A DNA stretch of 64,000 nt from SAR86 cluster bacterium (lineage in GTDB: Bacteria > Pseudomonadota > Gammaproteobacteria > Magnimaribacterales > Magnimaribacteraceae), in NCBI GenBank assembly GCA_023703575.1, contig CP097969.1:1335517-1399516 (forward strand). The letters run 5' to 3'. Of this stretch, positions 16,878-27,230 are shown one piece after another. The stretch's first letter is position 1, and the number at the start of each line of letters is the position of its first letter. The notes under the pieces were generated by a model that saw only the letters and a program-made list of their open reading frames with translations, was not told the origin of the DNA and ran no database searches. The position numbers and the translations under genes are program-made.

Positions 16878-18551
16878 TTATTTTTTTGTAGTCACTGCCC
16901 CTTCAGAAGCAGAAGTGACAAGCGACCTGTACTTGTCGAGCACCCCTCCTTCCTCTTCTTGCACAGGACATAGCCATGATTCTTTTCGCATAACTAATTC
17001 TTCATCAGACAAATCAACATTTATCTGATTGGTTGTTGCATCGATGGAGATGACATCGCCATCATTGATTAAAGCTATAGGGCCTCCGTCATATGCTTCA
17101 GGAGTTATATGTCCTACAACAAAACCATGTGTTCCACCTGAAAACCTACCATCAGTCAAGAAAGCTACTTTGTCACCAAGACCTTTGCCCATGATTGCCG
17201 ATGTTGGACTTAACATTTCTCTCATGCCCGGAGCTCCTCTCGGTCCTTCATATCTAATAACTAGGACATCGCCTTCTGATATTTGATTAGATAAGATACC
17301 TTCCATTGCATCTTCTTCAGAATTATAGACTTTTGCTTTTCCTTGGAAACTTAAACCTTCCTTACCTGAAATTTTGGCAACTGCACCAGATGGAGCTAAA
17401 TTTCCATACAAAATTCTTAAATGACTATCTGTTTTTATAGGTTTATCTGTTGATGTAATTATTTTTTGATCTTTTGGGTAATGATCATATTCACAAAGAT
17501 TTTCTTCAAGTGTTTTTCCCGTAACTGTCATTTGATTTCCATCAATTAAGCCTTTTTCGAGCATACTCTTCATCAGAGGTACAATACCGCCAATTTCAAT
17601 CAACTCGGACATCAGATAATTCCCGCTTGGTCTTAAATCTGCCAAGACGGGTGTTCTTTTACCAATTCTTTCAAAGTCATTTAAAGATAGATTTATTTTT
17701 GCTTCATGGGCGATCGCCAATAAATGTAATACTGCATTAGTAGATCCTCCAAGGGCTATTACGACAGCAATTGCGTTTTCAAAAGCCTGCTTAGTCATAA
17801 TATCGCGTGGCTTTAAATCTAAAGAAATTAAATTCATGATAGATTCGCCCGCATCTGAAGAATCTTTTAGTTTACTTGAAGAAACTGCCTCTTGAGCTGA
17901 GCTATTGGGAAGACTCATACCTAAAGCTTCAATAGCTGAAGCCATAGTATTTGCTGTATACATTCCTCCGCAAGAACCAGGACCAGGTATTGCAGTTGAC
18001 TCAATATCTAATAATTCAATATCAGATATAGCTCCTTCAGAGTGCTTTCCTACAGCCTCAAAAACTGACACAACATCGGTACGGTTAGATCCTGGTTTGA
18101 TGCTACCTCCGTAAACAAAAATCGATGGTCTATTTAGCCGTGCCATAGCCATAACACATGCTGGCATATTCTTATCACATCCACCGATCGTAATTAATCC
18201 ATCAAAGCCTTGACCGCCAACTACTGTTTCTATGGAATCTGCAATAACTTCTCTTGAAATAAGTGAGTACCTCATGCCCTTAGTACCCATTGATATGCCA
18301 TCAGAGACAGTGATTGTATTGAATATAACTGATTTAGATCCTGCTGAGTCAGCTCCACTCGCGGCAGATTCAGCTAGTTGATTTATATGCATATTGCAAG
18401 GTGTAACCATACTCCAGGTTGAAGCAATACCAACCTGCGGTTTATTGAAATCTTCAGATTCAAAACCTACTGCTCTTAACATAGCTCTTGAAGGGGCTTG
18501 TTCTACGCCATCGACAATCTCCGATGAATATTTTCTTTTATCTTTAGACAT
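16878..18551 (-). CDS. ilvD: Dihydroxy-acid dehydratase
   Basis: Iron-sulfur enzyme that dehydrates 2,3-dihydroxy acids to the 2-oxo acids of valine and isoleucine. The 557-residue protein has the three cluster-ligand Cys contexts [20 protein letters not shown] and [15 protein letters not shown], and the C-terminal ED family signature [10 protein letters not shown]. It is the shorter form of the family; E. coli IlvD is about 616 residues. It lies 38 bases after a fused ABC ATPase gene that is functionally unrelated. With ilvB at the left edge it gives a second branched-chain amino-acid gene in the window. Confidence 0.96.
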   Translation of the reverse strand: MSKDKRKYSSEIVDGVEQAPSRAMLRAVGFESEDFNKPQVGIASTWSMVTPCNMHINQLAESAASGADSAGSKSVIFNTITVSDGISMGTKGMRYSLISREVIADSIETVVGGQGFDGLITIGGCDKNMPACVMAMARLNRPSIFVYGGSIKPGSNRTDVVSVFEAVGKHSEGAISDIELLDIESTAIPGPGSCGGMYTANTMASAIEALGMSLPNSSAQEAVSSSKLKDSSDAGESIMNLISLDLKPRDIMTKQAFENAIAVVIALGGSTNAVLHLLAIAHEAKINLSLNDFERIGKRTPVLADLRPSGNYLMSELIEIGGIVPLMKSMLEKGLIDGNQMTVTGKTLEENLCEYDHYPKDQKIITSTDKPIKTDSHLRILYGNLAPSGAVAKISGKEGLSFQGKAKVYNSEEDAMEGILSNQISEGDVLVIRYEGPRGAPGMREMLSPTSAIMGKGLGDKVAFLTDGRFSGGTHGFVVGHITPEAYDGGPIALINDGDVISIDATTNQINVDLSDEELVMRKESWLCPVQEEEGGVLDKYRSLVTSASEGAVTTKK

Positions 18552-18589
18552 GAGGGGAATTATAAATTAGAAACAACAGAACTTATAAA

Positions 18590-20182
18590 TTAAGCTAGTG
18601 ATGCAGCTAATAGCTCTTTTGTGTAGGCTTGTTTTGGAGATTCAAATAAATCTTCTGAAGTTCCATCCTCAATTATGATGCCGTCTTTCATCACATAAAC
18701 ATAATCAGATAAAAATCTAATGACCTTCAAGTCATGACTAATACAAAGGAAGGCTAATCCAAGTCTTGATTGAAGATCTTTCAAAAGATGTAATATTTGC
18801 ATCTGAATGGAAACATCTAAAGCGGAAGTGGGCTCATCCAATAATATAAGTTTAGGCTCCAAAATAATTGCCCTTGCAATAGCAACTCTTTGTCTTTGTC
18901 CACCGGATAATTCATGTGGAAATCTAGAAAAAGAAAATTTGTCCAATTCGACATCCTCAAGAGCCTTAATGATTTTTTTTTCTCTCTCATCTCTGCTCAA
19001 ACTAGGTTCATGAACTCTCAGCCCCTCTCCTACTATTTCTCCAATTGTCATTCTTGGAGACAAAGAGCCAAAAGGATCTTGGAATACTATTTGAAAATCT
19101 TTTTTAAATCTCCTTGTCTCACTGGAGTTCAACTGATGTATATTTTTTCCATCAAAAATGATATCACCATCTGCTTTTTCAATTCCTAACAATGCTCTTG
19201 CCAAGGATGACTTGCCAGATCCAGATTCTCCAACTAAGCCTGTAGTAGAACCGCTGTGTATTGTTATATCGACTTTTTTGACAGCATTCAAAAAATCAAC
19301 TGTTTTGCCGAATATATTCTTGGCTATTGGATATTTAATGTCCACTTTTTGACCAGTGAGTAACTGCTCATTCTCAAGATTTAGTTCCACTTTCTTGCCA
19401 GGTATGGAATTAAGTAACTTGACAGTATATGAGTGCTGAGGATTATCAAAGATATCCTTAACCTTCCCTGATTCAACTATTTTTCCTTCTTTCATGACAC
19501 AAACTTCATCAGAGAATCTTCTTACAATATTCAGATCATGAGTTATGAATAATATAGACATGCCAAACTCTTTCTGTAAGTCAGATAATAATTCTAATAG
19601 TGCTTTCTCAACAGTTACATCAAGAGCAGTTGTTGGTTCGTCAGCAATTAATAGTTCTGGTTCATTTGCTAGAGCCATAGCAATCATTATTCTTTGCCTT
19701 TGACCTCCTGATAGCTGATGGGGATAAGAATCAACTTTTGTTTCTGGTTCAGGAATTTTTACTTTTTTTAATAGATCAATCGTCTTTTTTCTTGCTTGTT
19801 TTGATGTTAATTTTTTATGTATTATTAGTGTTTCATCTATCTGAAAACCTACTTTCTGATAAGGATTAAGCGAAGTCATTGGTTCCTGAAATATCATAGA
19901 GATTTTATTACCTCTCAAACCAGATAAGGTTTTTTTAGGACAAGCAATAATTTCATCATTTTCAAATTTGATTGATGATTCAGAGGAATACTGAACCGTC
20001 CCTTCAGGAAGTAACTGAAGGATGGATAGTGCTGTGACAGATTTACCTGATCCAGATTCGCCTACTAAAGATAATGTTTTGCCCTTTTCAATGGTAATGG
20101 AAATATCATCTACGGCTCTAAAAATTGAGTCGTTTGATTCAAAATCAATGACTAAATTATTAATTTCTAATATTTTATCCAC
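18590..20182 (-). CDS. Fused dual ATPase of a peptide-type ABC transporter (YejF-like)
   Basis: Two complete ABC ATPase domains in one 530-residue chain, as in YejF of the Yej peptide/microcin C importer. Each half has Walker A (GESGSGKS), Q-loop (IFQEPMTSLNPY and VFQDPFGSLSPR), signature (HQLSGGQRQR and HELSGGQRQR), Walker B with Glu (LLIADEPTTALD and LILLDEPTSALD) and switch His (ITHDLNI, ISHDLKV). No permease or binding-protein gene is next to it, so its membrane partners must be encoded elsewhere. It overlaps the upstream copper-chaperone gene by 8 bases and is probably co-transcribed with it. Confidence 0.88.
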   Translation of the reverse strand: MDKILEINNLVIDFESNDSIFRAVDDISITIEKGKTLSLVGESGSGKSVTALSILQLLPEGTVQYSSESSIKFENDEIIACPKKTLSGLRGNKISMIFQEPMTSLNPYQKVGFQIDETLIIHKKLTSKQARKKTIDLLKKVKIPEPETKVDSYPHQLSGGQRQRIMIAMALANEPELLIADEPTTALDVTVEKALLELLSDLQKEFGMSILFITHDLNIVRRFSDEVCVMKEGKIVESGKVKDIFDNPQHSYTVKLLNSIPGKKVELNLENEQLLTGQKVDIKYPIAKNIFGKTVDFLNAVKKVDITIHSGSTTGLVGESGSGKSSLARALLGIEKADGDIIFDGKNIHQLNSSETRRFKKDFQIVFQDPFGSLSPRMTIGEIVGEGLRVHEPSLSRDEREKKIIKALEDVELDKFSFSRFPHELSGGQRQRVAIARAIILEPKLILLDEPTSALDVSIQMQILHLLKDLQSRLGLAFLCISHDLKVIRFLSDYVYVMKDGIIIEDGTSEDLFESPKQAYTKELLAASLA

Positions 20183-20612
20183 GCTCTTGTACCGTAAATT
20201 TAAAATTTATTGAATCTTCATTGTAGACATTAAACGAGCAGTCTAAGTATTTTTCAGTTGGGTCACTCAATCCCCAAAGCATAATATGTTTACCGCCAGG
20301 GACAAAAATGATTTTTTCAAAAGGATTTAAAACAAATGTATCCTTTTTTTCCATTGTCATAATTCCTGAAGCACTTACTTTTGTTTCATGAATCTCAGCT
20401 CTGGAAGACAAACACGATATTCCTATTATCTCGAAAGATTTATTGGCAGTATTTTCCATACTTAAGTATCCGCTAGTCATCATCGAACCTTTTAAGGGAG
20501 CATAAAGATGGGCATCCTTTATAATGACTTCTTGATGATTTTGTTTAGAGCAACTAATGAGAATAAAAGTTAAAAAACATATAAAAATAACTTTGAAAAA
20601 ATATTTTGTCAT
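20175..20612 (-). CDS. PCu(A)C-family copper chaperone, lipoprotein
   Basis: A 145-residue lipoprotein with lipobox FILISCSK, followed by a PCu(A)C (DUF461) domain. Family copper-site pieces are visible: SRAEIHET with Met residues in GIMTME, and the HxM of PGGKHIMLWGL. These periplasmic proteins pass Cu(I) to the CuA site of cytochrome c oxidase or take part in copper handling. Its start overlaps, head to head, the start of a DsbD N-terminal-domain gene on the other strand, hinting at shared control of two periplasmic redox/metal proteins. Confidence 0.85.
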   Translation of the reverse strand: MTKYFFKVIFICFLTFILISCSKQNHQEVIIKDAHLYAPLKGSMMTSGYLSMENTANKSFEIIGISCLSSRAEIHETKVSASGIMTMEKKDTFVLNPFEKIIFVPGGKHIMLWGLSDPTEKYLDCSFNVYNEDSINFKFTVQERG

Positions 20613-21033
20613 TGTTTCTATCCTTGCGTTCGGTTCTTACTCTTTACCTACAGAATCTTTACTAGAAAAAATTACAAACAATAAAGTTCTTTCTGGAGAT
20701 GAAGCTTTTACCTTGAACGCTCATATTCAAGATGATGAAAGCATCATACTTACATGGACTATTAAAGAAAACTGCTTTTTGTATAAAGATAAATTTAAAA
20801 CTTATTTAAATACCGATCTTGTCGAAAACCAAAAAATAGAGGGTGAGGCTATAAGGATCAATGATATTTACTTTGGAAATGTCGATGTTTTCTACAACAA
20901 AGTTAAACAGACTGTAGATAGGACTGAAGATCTTGAGACTTTAAAGGTAGTTTACCAGGGGTGTAATGAGAAAGGGTTCTGTTACCCTCCAATACACAGA
21001 GAGATTCAGGTTGACAATTTAGAAAATTTCTAA
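20557..21033 (+). CDS. Stand-alone DsbD N-terminal (DsbD-alpha) domain protein
   Basis: 158 residues: an N-terminal signal sequence (ITLKKYFVIVSILAFGSYS), then an immunoglobulin-like nDsbD domain. The active Cys pair of that domain is intact in VYQGCNEKGFCYPP (Cys136, Cys142), and the cap-like NCFLYKDKF is present. In full DsbD this domain receives electrons from the membrane domain and reduces DsbC or CcmG; here no membrane or C-terminal thioredoxin domain follows. The ATG at 20557 lies 56 bases inside the divergent copper-chaperone gene; a TTG at 20593 is an alternative start that would shorten the overlap to 20 bases. Confidence 0.82.
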   Translation: MRIKVKKHIKITLKKYFVIVSILAFGSYSLPTESLLEKITNNKVLSGDEAFTLNAHIQDDESIILTWTIKENCFLYKDKFKTYLNTDLVENQKIEGEAIRINDIYFGNVDVFYNKVKQTVDRTEDLETLKVVYQGCNEKGFCYPPIHREIQVDNLENF

Positions 21034-21096
21034 AACCCTGATACCTTTTTCTTATAAATTCATTTAAAATCGTCGAAAATACCTTATAAAGCCCTA

Positions 21097-21534
21097 ATGA
21101 CAAACTACATGCTTCTAAATGGTCCCAATTTAAATTTATTGGGAACCAGAGAACCTGATTTATATGGATCTGAAACATTGGAAGATATAGAAGCACATCT
21201 TGTTGAAATCTCTAAAGATAAAGAATGTAATTTAATATGCCATCAAAGCAATGCCGAGCATGAGTTAGTAGATCTGATTCATTCCGCGAAAGATAATCAA
21301 GTGAAATGCATCATAATTAATCCAGGCGCTTTAACTCATAGCAGTATAGCCTTAAGAGATGCATTGACAGGCGTCAACATTCCTTTTATCGAAGTTCATA
21401 TTTCAAATATTTACGCACGAGAAGATTTTAGACAGAAATCTTACCTATCAGACATAGCTGAGGGAGTGATTTCAGGTTTAGGTGTAGAAGGTTACGAACT
21501 AGCTTTAGTTAAAGCTATGAAAAAATTTAATTGA
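21097..21534 (+). CDS. aroQ: Type II 3-dehydroquinate dehydratase
   Basis: Third step of the shikimate pathway: dehydration of 3-dehydroquinate. 145 residues with the type II signatures [19 protein letters not shown] (with the substrate-capping loop and its Tyr), [33 protein letters not shown] and [19 protein letters not shown] (catalytic His). It heads the conserved aroQ-accB-accC order of gammaproteobacteria; accB starts 16 bases downstream. Confidence 0.95.
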   Translation: MTNYMLLNGPNLNLLGTREPDLYGSETLEDIEAHLVEISKDKECNLICHQSNAEHELVDLIHSAKDNQVKCIIINPGALTHSSIALRDALTGVNIPFIEVHISNIYAREDFRQKSYLSDIAEGVISGLGVEGYELALVKAMKKFN

Positions 21535-21550
21535 TAATTTAGGAGACAGA

Positions 21551-22000
21551 ATGGACATAAGAAAAGTAAAAAAATTAATCGAAATGCTGGAGAATTCAAA
21601 CCTTGAAGAAATAGAAATACAAGAAGGAGAAGAGTCAGTTAGATTGGTTAAGAGTCATGGTAATCTCCGAAATATTGCACCTCAATCTATAGTGGTACCC
21701 CAAGAGAATAAACAGGAAATTATCACAGAGGAAACTCAATCTGATGAAGTGACTAAAGATGATAGTAATTCAATCAATTCACCGATGGTAGGCACATTTT
21801 ATGCCTCAGCTTCGCCTGGCGCCAAACCCTTTGTATCAGTTGGAGATATCGTTGCAGAAGGAGATGTAGTTTGTATAGTCGAAGCTATGAAAATGATGAA
21901 TGAAATTAAGTCTGATTTCTCTGGAAAAGTTTTATCTATAAATGTTGAGAATGCCGAGCCGGTTGAATATGGTCAATTACTTTTTGAACTTTCAAAATAA
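21551..22000 (+). CDS. accB: Biotin carboxyl carrier protein of acetyl-CoA carboxylase
   Basis: Carries biotin between the carboxylase and transferase parts of acetyl-CoA carboxylase in fatty-acid synthesis. A flexible acidic linker (about residues 45-75) leads to the biotinyl domain, with the thumb region [19 protein letters not shown] and the biotinylated Lys in [10 protein letters not shown]. An AGGAG ribosome-binding site precedes the ATG. The stop TAA shares one base with the accC ATG (TAATG), giving tight coupling. Confidence 0.96.
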   Translation: MDIRKVKKLIEMLENSNLEEIEIQEGEESVRLVKSHGNLRNIAPQSIVVPQENKQEIITEETQSDEVTKDDSNSINSPMVGTFYASASPGAKPFVSVGDIVAEGDVVCIVEAMKMMNEIKSDFSGKVLSINVENAEPVEYGQLLFELSK

Positions 22001-23334
22001 TGCTTAGTAAACTTTTAATCGCCAATAGAGGCGAAATAGCACTTCGTATCCTTAGAGCAGCAAAAGAGTTAAAAATTCCAACTGTTGCAGCCTATTCAGA
22101 AGCGGATAAAGATCTGATGCATGTGAAAATGGCTGATGAATCAATCTGTATAGGACCTGCAGATTCATCTCAAAGTTATCTAAACATACCAGCAATAATA
22201 AGTGCTATGGAGCTGTCAGGATCGGATGGAGTTCATCCAGGTTATGGCTTTCTCTCAGAAAATCCTGATTTTGCAGAAAAAGTGGAAAAAAGTGGTTTTG
22301 ATTTTGTAGGCCCCTCAGCTTCAGTCATCAGAATGATGGGGAATAAAGTTTCTGCAAAGGAGTTTGCCTTAAAATCTGGTCTGCCCATTGTTCCAGGTTC
22401 TTCCGGAGCAGTAGATGAGAATGTCCACGAGGAAGCAGAAAAACTTGGTTATCCAGTAATAATTAAAGCTGCTTCAGGCGGTGGCGGTAGAGGAATGAAG
22501 ATAGTTTACTCACCAGAAGAATTAGATGGTGCAATTGAATTAACTCAACAGGAGTCTGAAGTAGCTTTTGGGGATTCAACAGTTTATCTGGAGAAGTTTT
22601 TAGAAAATCCCAGGCATATTGAAGTTCAAGTTTTGGCTGACAGACATGGAAATATAATTCACCTTGGAGATAGAGATTGCTCTTTGCAAAGAAGGCATCA
22701 AAAAGTGATTGAAGAAGCTCCTGCCCCTGGAATTAAAGAGAACAAAAGGCAAGAAATATATGAGCAGTGTATAGAAGCATGTCGTCAATTAGATTATGTG
22801 AGTGCGGGTACTTTTGAGTTTCTCTATGAAAATGATAATTTTTATTTTATTGAGATGAATACAAGAATCCAAGTAGAGCATCCAGTTACAGAAAGTGTCA
22901 CGGGAATTGACCTAGTTAAACTTCAGCTAAGGATAGCAAGAGATGAAGAAATTAAAATCAAACAAGAAGATATTGTCTTAAAAGGTCATGCCATAGAGTG
23001 TAGAATTAACGCAGAAAACTCTGAAACATTTTTGCCCTCCCCCGGTAAAATTCTTGAATATCACGCACCTGGAGGTATCGGAGTTAGAATGGATTCTCAT
23101 TTGTACAAAGATTATGTAGTGCCCCCATATTATGACTCCCTTATTGCTAAAGTAATCTGTCGTGCCAATGACCGTGAAGACGCAAGGGCCAGATTAGAAA
23201 GAGCTCTAGATGAAATGTATGTTCTAGGAATAGATACAAATTTAGAAATGCATAGAAAATTAATAAATGACCCTAATTTTATTAATGGTACTTTCAATAT
23301 AAATTATCTAGAAAATCTCAATAAGGAAAAATAA
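22000..23334 (+). CDS. accC: Biotin carboxylase subunit of acetyl-CoA carboxylase
   Basis: ATP-dependent carboxylation of the biotin on AccB. The 444-residue protein shows the N-terminal [20 protein letters not shown], the ATP-grasp glycine loop [13 protein letters not shown], the [19 protein letters not shown] segment and the catalytic [16 protein letters not shown]. One-base overlaps join it to accB upstream and leuS downstream. Confidence 0.97.
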   Translation: MLSKLLIANRGEIALRILRAAKELKIPTVAAYSEADKDLMHVKMADESICIGPADSSQSYLNIPAIISAMELSGSDGVHPGYGFLSENPDFAEKVEKSGFDFVGPSASVIRMMGNKVSAKEFALKSGLPIVPGSSGAVDENVHEEAEKLGYPVIIKAASGGGGRGMKIVYSPEELDGAIELTQQESEVAFGDSTVYLEKFLENPRHIEVQVLADRHGNIIHLGDRDCSLQRRHQKVIEEAPAPGIKENKRQEIYEQCIEACRQLDYVSAGTFEFLYENDNFYFIEMNTRIQVEHPVTESVTGIDLVKLQLRIARDEEIKIKQEDIVLKGHAIECRINAENSETFLPSPGKILEYHAPGGIGVRMDSHLYKDYVVPPYYDSLIAKVICRANDREDARARLERALDEMYVLGIDTNLEMHRKLINDPNFINGTFNINYLENLNKEK

Positions 23335-25781
23335 TGCCTGATAAAGATCTTCCTTATGAACCGGGAGACATAGAGCATCAGGTTCAAGAGTATTGGAAAG
23401 AAAATGAATCGTTTTCTGTAACCGAAGACCATAGTAAAGAGAAGTACTTTTGCCTGAGCATGTTTCCTTATCCCAGTGGATCAATTCATATGGGCCATGT
23501 CAGAAACTATACCATTGGAGATGCAATAAGTAGATTTCAAAGAATGCTTGGAAAAAATGTACTACAGCCAATGGGTTGGGATGCATTTGGTCTACCTGCT
23601 GAAAATGCTGCAATAGATAATAAGGTCCAACCGTCAGATTGGACTTCAGAAAATATAGAAAGTATGAAAAAACAGCTTACAAGGCTGGGCTTTGCATATG
23701 ACTGGAAAAGAGAATTTGCAACATCAGAATCAGATTACTATAAATGGGAACAATGGTTCTTCCTGCAAATGCTTGAAAAAGGCCTAGCTTATCAAGAAGA
23801 AGCTGAAGTTAATTGGGACCCTGTAGATCAGACTGTACTCGCAAATGAACAAGTAATAGATGGAAAGGGCTGGAGATCAGGAGCAGAAGTAGAAAAAAGG
23901 ATTTTGAAGCAATGGTTTCTAAAAATCACAGACTACGCAGAAGAACTCCTGCAAGGAACAGATAAATTAGACGGTTGGCCAGATCAAGTAAAAACCCAAC
24001 AAAAAAATTGGATAGGGAAATCTGAAGGTATGAATTTCAGTTTTGGTATTGAAGACAGAGAAACAGTGATCGATGTGTTCACAACAAGACCTGACACAAT
24101 AATGGGTGTCTCCTTCATAGCTATATCATCATCTCATTTTCTAATTTCAGATCTTGCAGAAAAAAGAGATGATATAAGGGAATTTGTCGAAAAGCAGAAC
24201 AAAATAAAAGTATCAGAAGCTGAATTTGCCAAACAAGAAAAAGAAGGCATTTTTACAAATTTATTTGCAATTCATCCTTTCACAAAAGAAAAAATACCCA
24301 TTTGGATTGCTAACTTTGTTCTGAGTGACTATGGCTCTGGTGCTTTGATGGCAGTTCCAGCTCACGATCAAAGGGATTTTGAATTTGCCACTAAGTACAA
24401 GTTACCCATCTTGCCAGTTATAAAAAATAATCATGATGAAGTTAAAATCCAAGAGGCAACTACTGAAAAAAATATTCTCATTAATTCAGGAGAGTTTGAT
24501 GGATTGAACTTTGATGATGCATTCAAGGCGATAGAAAAAAAGGCAACAGCACTTAGCTGTGGTTACAAAGAGACTAACTTTCGTTTGAGGGATTGGGGAG
24601 TGTCAAGACAAAGGTATTGGGGCGCACCGATCCCAATTTTGAGTGATGGTGAAGAAAATTTCCATGCCAAAGATTTACCAGTTGAGTTACCTTCCAAGGT
24701 TGAATTCAAGGGTGTCAGTTCTCCTTTGAAGGATATGTCTGAATTCTTAAACGTCGATCAAGAAGGTAAATCTCTTATTAGAGAAACTGATACTTTTGAT
24801 ACATTCTTTGAATCATCCTGGTATTACGCAAGGTTTGCTAGTTTTGATAGTCATGATTCTATGCTTGATGATAGAGCTAACTACTGGCTTCCGGTAGACC
24901 AGTATATAGGTGGCATAGAACATGCAGTATTACATCTTCTATATTCACGTTTTTTCTTTAGATGCATGAGAGACTTGGGTCTAGTTGAAGGAGACGAACC
25001 TTTCACAAACTTACTTTGCCAAGGTATGGTTTTGAAAGATGGTGCCAAAATGTCTAAATCAAAAGGAAATACGGTTGATCCACAGGGTTTAATTGAAAAA
25101 TATGGAGCAGATACTGTCAGACTTTTTGTATTATTTGCTGCTCCCCCTGAGCAATCTCTCGAATGGTCTGATCAAGGAGTACAAGGTGCTCATAGATTTA
25201 TTAACAGAATATGGAAACTGGTTAATAAGCATATACATGCAGGCCTATCAGAAGATTTTGATGTAAATCATTCAAATAAAGATTTGAAATTAATGCGATC
25301 AAAGATTCATAAGACTTTATTTAAGGTAAAAGATGATTATTTAAGAAGGCATAGTTTCAATACTGCTATAGCAGCTGTAATGGAGCTCTCTAATGATATT
25401 CCTCAAGAATGGTTTGACTCAAGTGCGAGTCCAGAAATGAGAAAAGTTGCCAATGAAGCTATTGAATCAATTCTATTAATGTTAAATCCTATTACGCCTC
25501 ATTTATGTCAGCATCTATGGTGGCAACTTTATCCTCAAGAGTCGATTATTGATAAGCCTTGGCCGGAAATTGAAGAATCCTTACTGATAGATGACAAATT
25601 AAAAATTGCTATTCAAGTAAATGGAAAGCTGCGATCTGAGATCGAAATAGATAAAGGAACTGATGAAGATTCTGTTAAATCTATAGCTCTAAATGACGAA
25701 AAAATAATAAAGCATTTAGATGGTGCAGAAGTTAAAAAAATAATTTATGTTCCAGGAAAAATACTGAATATAGTTATATGA
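23334..25781 (+). CDS. leuS: Leucyl-tRNA synthetase
   Basis: Charges tRNA-Leu. Full-length class I synthetase of 815 residues with the HIGH-type motif YPSGSIHMGHVRNYTIGD, the CP1 editing domain (TTRPDTIMGVSFIAIS and VPAHDQRDFEFA), the KMSKS loop GAKMSKSKGNTVD and the C-terminal anticodon-binding region ending in IYVPGKILNIVI. It overlaps lptE by 4 bases (ATGA). The leuS-lptE-holA order is the common gammaproteobacterial one. Confidence 0.97.
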   Translation: MPDKDLPYEPGDIEHQVQEYWKENESFSVTEDHSKEKYFCLSMFPYPSGSIHMGHVRNYTIGDAISRFQRMLGKNVLQPMGWDAFGLPAENAAIDNKVQPSDWTSENIESMKKQLTRLGFAYDWKREFATSESDYYKWEQWFFLQMLEKGLAYQEEAEVNWDPVDQTVLANEQVIDGKGWRSGAEVEKRILKQWFLKITDYAEELLQGTDKLDGWPDQVKTQQKNWIGKSEGMNFSFGIEDRETVIDVFTTRPDTIMGVSFIAISSSHFLISDLAEKRDDIREFVEKQNKIKVSEAEFAKQEKEGIFTNLFAIHPFTKEKIPIWIANFVLSDYGSGALMAVPAHDQRDFEFATKYKLPILPVIKNNHDEVKIQEATTEKNILINSGEFDGLNFDDAFKAIEKKATALSCGYKETNFRLRDWGVSRQRYWGAPIPILSDGEENFHAKDLPVELPSKVEFKGVSSPLKDMSEFLNVDQEGKSLIRETDTFDTFFESSWYYARFASFDSHDSMLDDRANYWLPVDQYIGGIEHAVLHLLYSRFFFRCMRDLGLVEGDEPFTNLLCQGMVLKDGAKMSKSKGNTVDPQGLIEKYGADTVRLFVLFAAPPEQSLEWSDQGVQGAHRFINRIWKLVNKHIHAGLSEDFDVNHSNKDLKLMRSKIHKTLFKVKDDYLRRHSFNTAIAAVMELSNDIPQEWFDSSASPEMRKVANEAIESILLMLNPITPHLCQHLWWQLYPQESIIDKPWPEIEESLLIDDKLKIAIQVNGKLRSEIEIDKGTDEDSVKSIALNDEKIIKHLDGAEVKKIIYVPGKILNIVI

Positions 25782-26272
25782 AAATAACTCTGGCATTGGA
25801 TATTAAACTACTGTTAACTTTAGTTTTAATAGTTAATTCTTGTGGCTATGAACTCAGAAATCACTCAAAAAGTTTGTCTAATGAAGTCCTAAATTATGAT
25901 GCCAAGAAGTCTGAACTGAATCTAGAATTAGAAAATCAGCTTAGTTCAAAGAATTATGTCCTATCTAGAAATGCAGATTCTGACACACGGCTTAAAATAA
26001 TTAGTCATTCAATAGAAAAATTTGTTGGGTCTGCTGGACAAGGTGCAAGAACAACACAAGTAAGATTAGATTATAAATTGAAATATCAAATAGGAAATGA
26101 AGGTGGTAATTTGATAATGCATATTTTCGAAGACTCTTCTTTTATTGATTTTAACCAGTCAAATCTTCTGGCATTTGAAGAAGAGATTCAATCAGTAACC
26201 AAAACTTTTATTGCAAGAGCGATAAGGAATATAGAATTTATTGCATCTACTCAATTCAATGAAATTAAGTAA
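25778..26272 (+). CDS. lptE: LPS-assembly lipoprotein LptE
   Basis: Outer-membrane lipoprotein that plugs the LptD barrel and helps insert LPS. A lipoprotein signal with lipobox LIVNSCGYELRN leads into a roughly 140-residue domain of the LptE/RlpB fold; sequence conservation in this family is low, so the position between leuS and holA is strong support. Its start overlaps leuS and its end overlaps the chosen holA start by 14 bases. Confidence 0.87.
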   Translation: MKITLALDIKLLLTLVLIVNSCGYELRNHSKSLSNEVLNYDAKKSELNLELENQLSSKNYVLSRNADSDTRLKIISHSIEKFVGSAGQGARTTQVRLDYKLKYQIGNEGGNLIMHIFEDSSFIDFNQSNLLAFEEEIQSVTKTFIARAIRNIEFIASTQFNEIK

Positions 26273-27230
26273 AGCTCAGTTTATAAAAGACTTAGGAACA
26301 AAATTAGGTTCTGTTTATTCTTTCTTCGCAGAAGAATCAATTCAAATTTCTGAGTTAACTGATGAGGTTATAAAGAAAGCAAAAACAGCTGGTTTTGAGG
26401 ATAAGCAGACTTATATAGTTACTAAAGACACAGATTGGAGCTTCCTCAGTTCAGAAAATGAAAATTTTGATTTATTTGGTTCAAAGAAAATAGTTGAAAT
26501 TAAGCTTATTGGAACTGGTCCAGGAAACAAAGGTTCAAAAGCTATCAAGGATTATTGTCTTGATGTGGATGAAAATAAACTACTTATCATTTCAGCTGAA
26601 AGGCTTGAAAGAAAGCAACAATCCAGTGCCTGGGCTAAAGCCTTAGATGAATGTGGCATTTTTATAGTTGAACCACCTGTTAATAAAAGCTCTATGCCTA
26701 GCTGGATTAAAACTAAGGCTTCAAGCTTAAACCTTGATTTAGATGATCAGGCCATTCAACTTTTATCGGAGAAAACAGAGGGTAATCTACTGGCAGCGTC
26801 CCATGAATTAATGAAACTATCTCTTTTATTTTCTGAACAAAAAATTACATTAGCGAATATGGAAAAATCTATTTCTAATTCTTCAAAATTTGGAATATTC
26901 GATCTCTCTAATTCCTTTCTTGAAGGAAATAGAAAAAGAACAGTTAGAATCATTGAGACTTTAAGAGCAGAAGGAACACAACCTCCCCTAGTATTGTGGG
27001 CACTTTCTAAAGAAATAAATAATCTATATAAAGTCCTGGAACAAGGGACTACAAAAAATATTTGGGGTCCTAGATATTACTTAGATTTACTTTCTAAACG
27101 TTCTAGTAGTCTTTCTTATTCTAAAATAAAAGATTCACTTAAAGATATTGCAGAAATAGATGCCGCTATAAAAGGTTTATCAGATAAGAATCCTTGGCAG
27201 TCTATTAGAGATCTAGCATTGGACTTTTAA
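26259..27230 (+). CDS. holA: DNA polymerase III delta subunit
   Basis: Clamp-loader subunit that opens the beta sliding clamp. About 323 residues from ATG 26259 (MKLSKAQFIKDL). Typical features are the early FFAEESIQISELTDEVI, the DTDWSFLSSENENFDLFGSK region with the clamp-binding motif, and the helical C-terminal domain (FDLSNSFLEGNRKRTVRII). An earlier in-frame ATG at 26241 would only add six residues. The gene ends on a TTAA shared with the stop of the convergent transaminase gene. Confidence 0.92.
   Translation: MKLSKAQFIKDLGTKLGSVYSFFAEESIQISELTDEVIKKAKTAGFEDKQTYIVTKDTDWSFLSSENENFDLFGSKKIVEIKLIGTGPGNKGSKAIKDYCLDVDENKLLIISAERLERKQQSSAWAKALDECGIFIVEPPVNKSSMPSWIKTKASSLNLDLDDQAIQLLSEKTEGNLLAASHELMKLSLLFSEQKITLANMEKSISNSSKFGIFDLSNSFLEGNRKRTVRIIETLRAEGTQPPLVLWALSKEINNLYKVLEQGTTKNIWGPRYYLDLLSKRSSSLSYSKIKDSLKDIAEIDAAIKGLSDKNPWQSIRDLALDF

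Noticed and set aside
16860-16885. ATTCT-TTT-AGAAT hairpin with a T-run next to the ilvD stop
   Set aside because: The T-run is on the wrong strand to terminate ilvD, and no plus-strand gene ends there.
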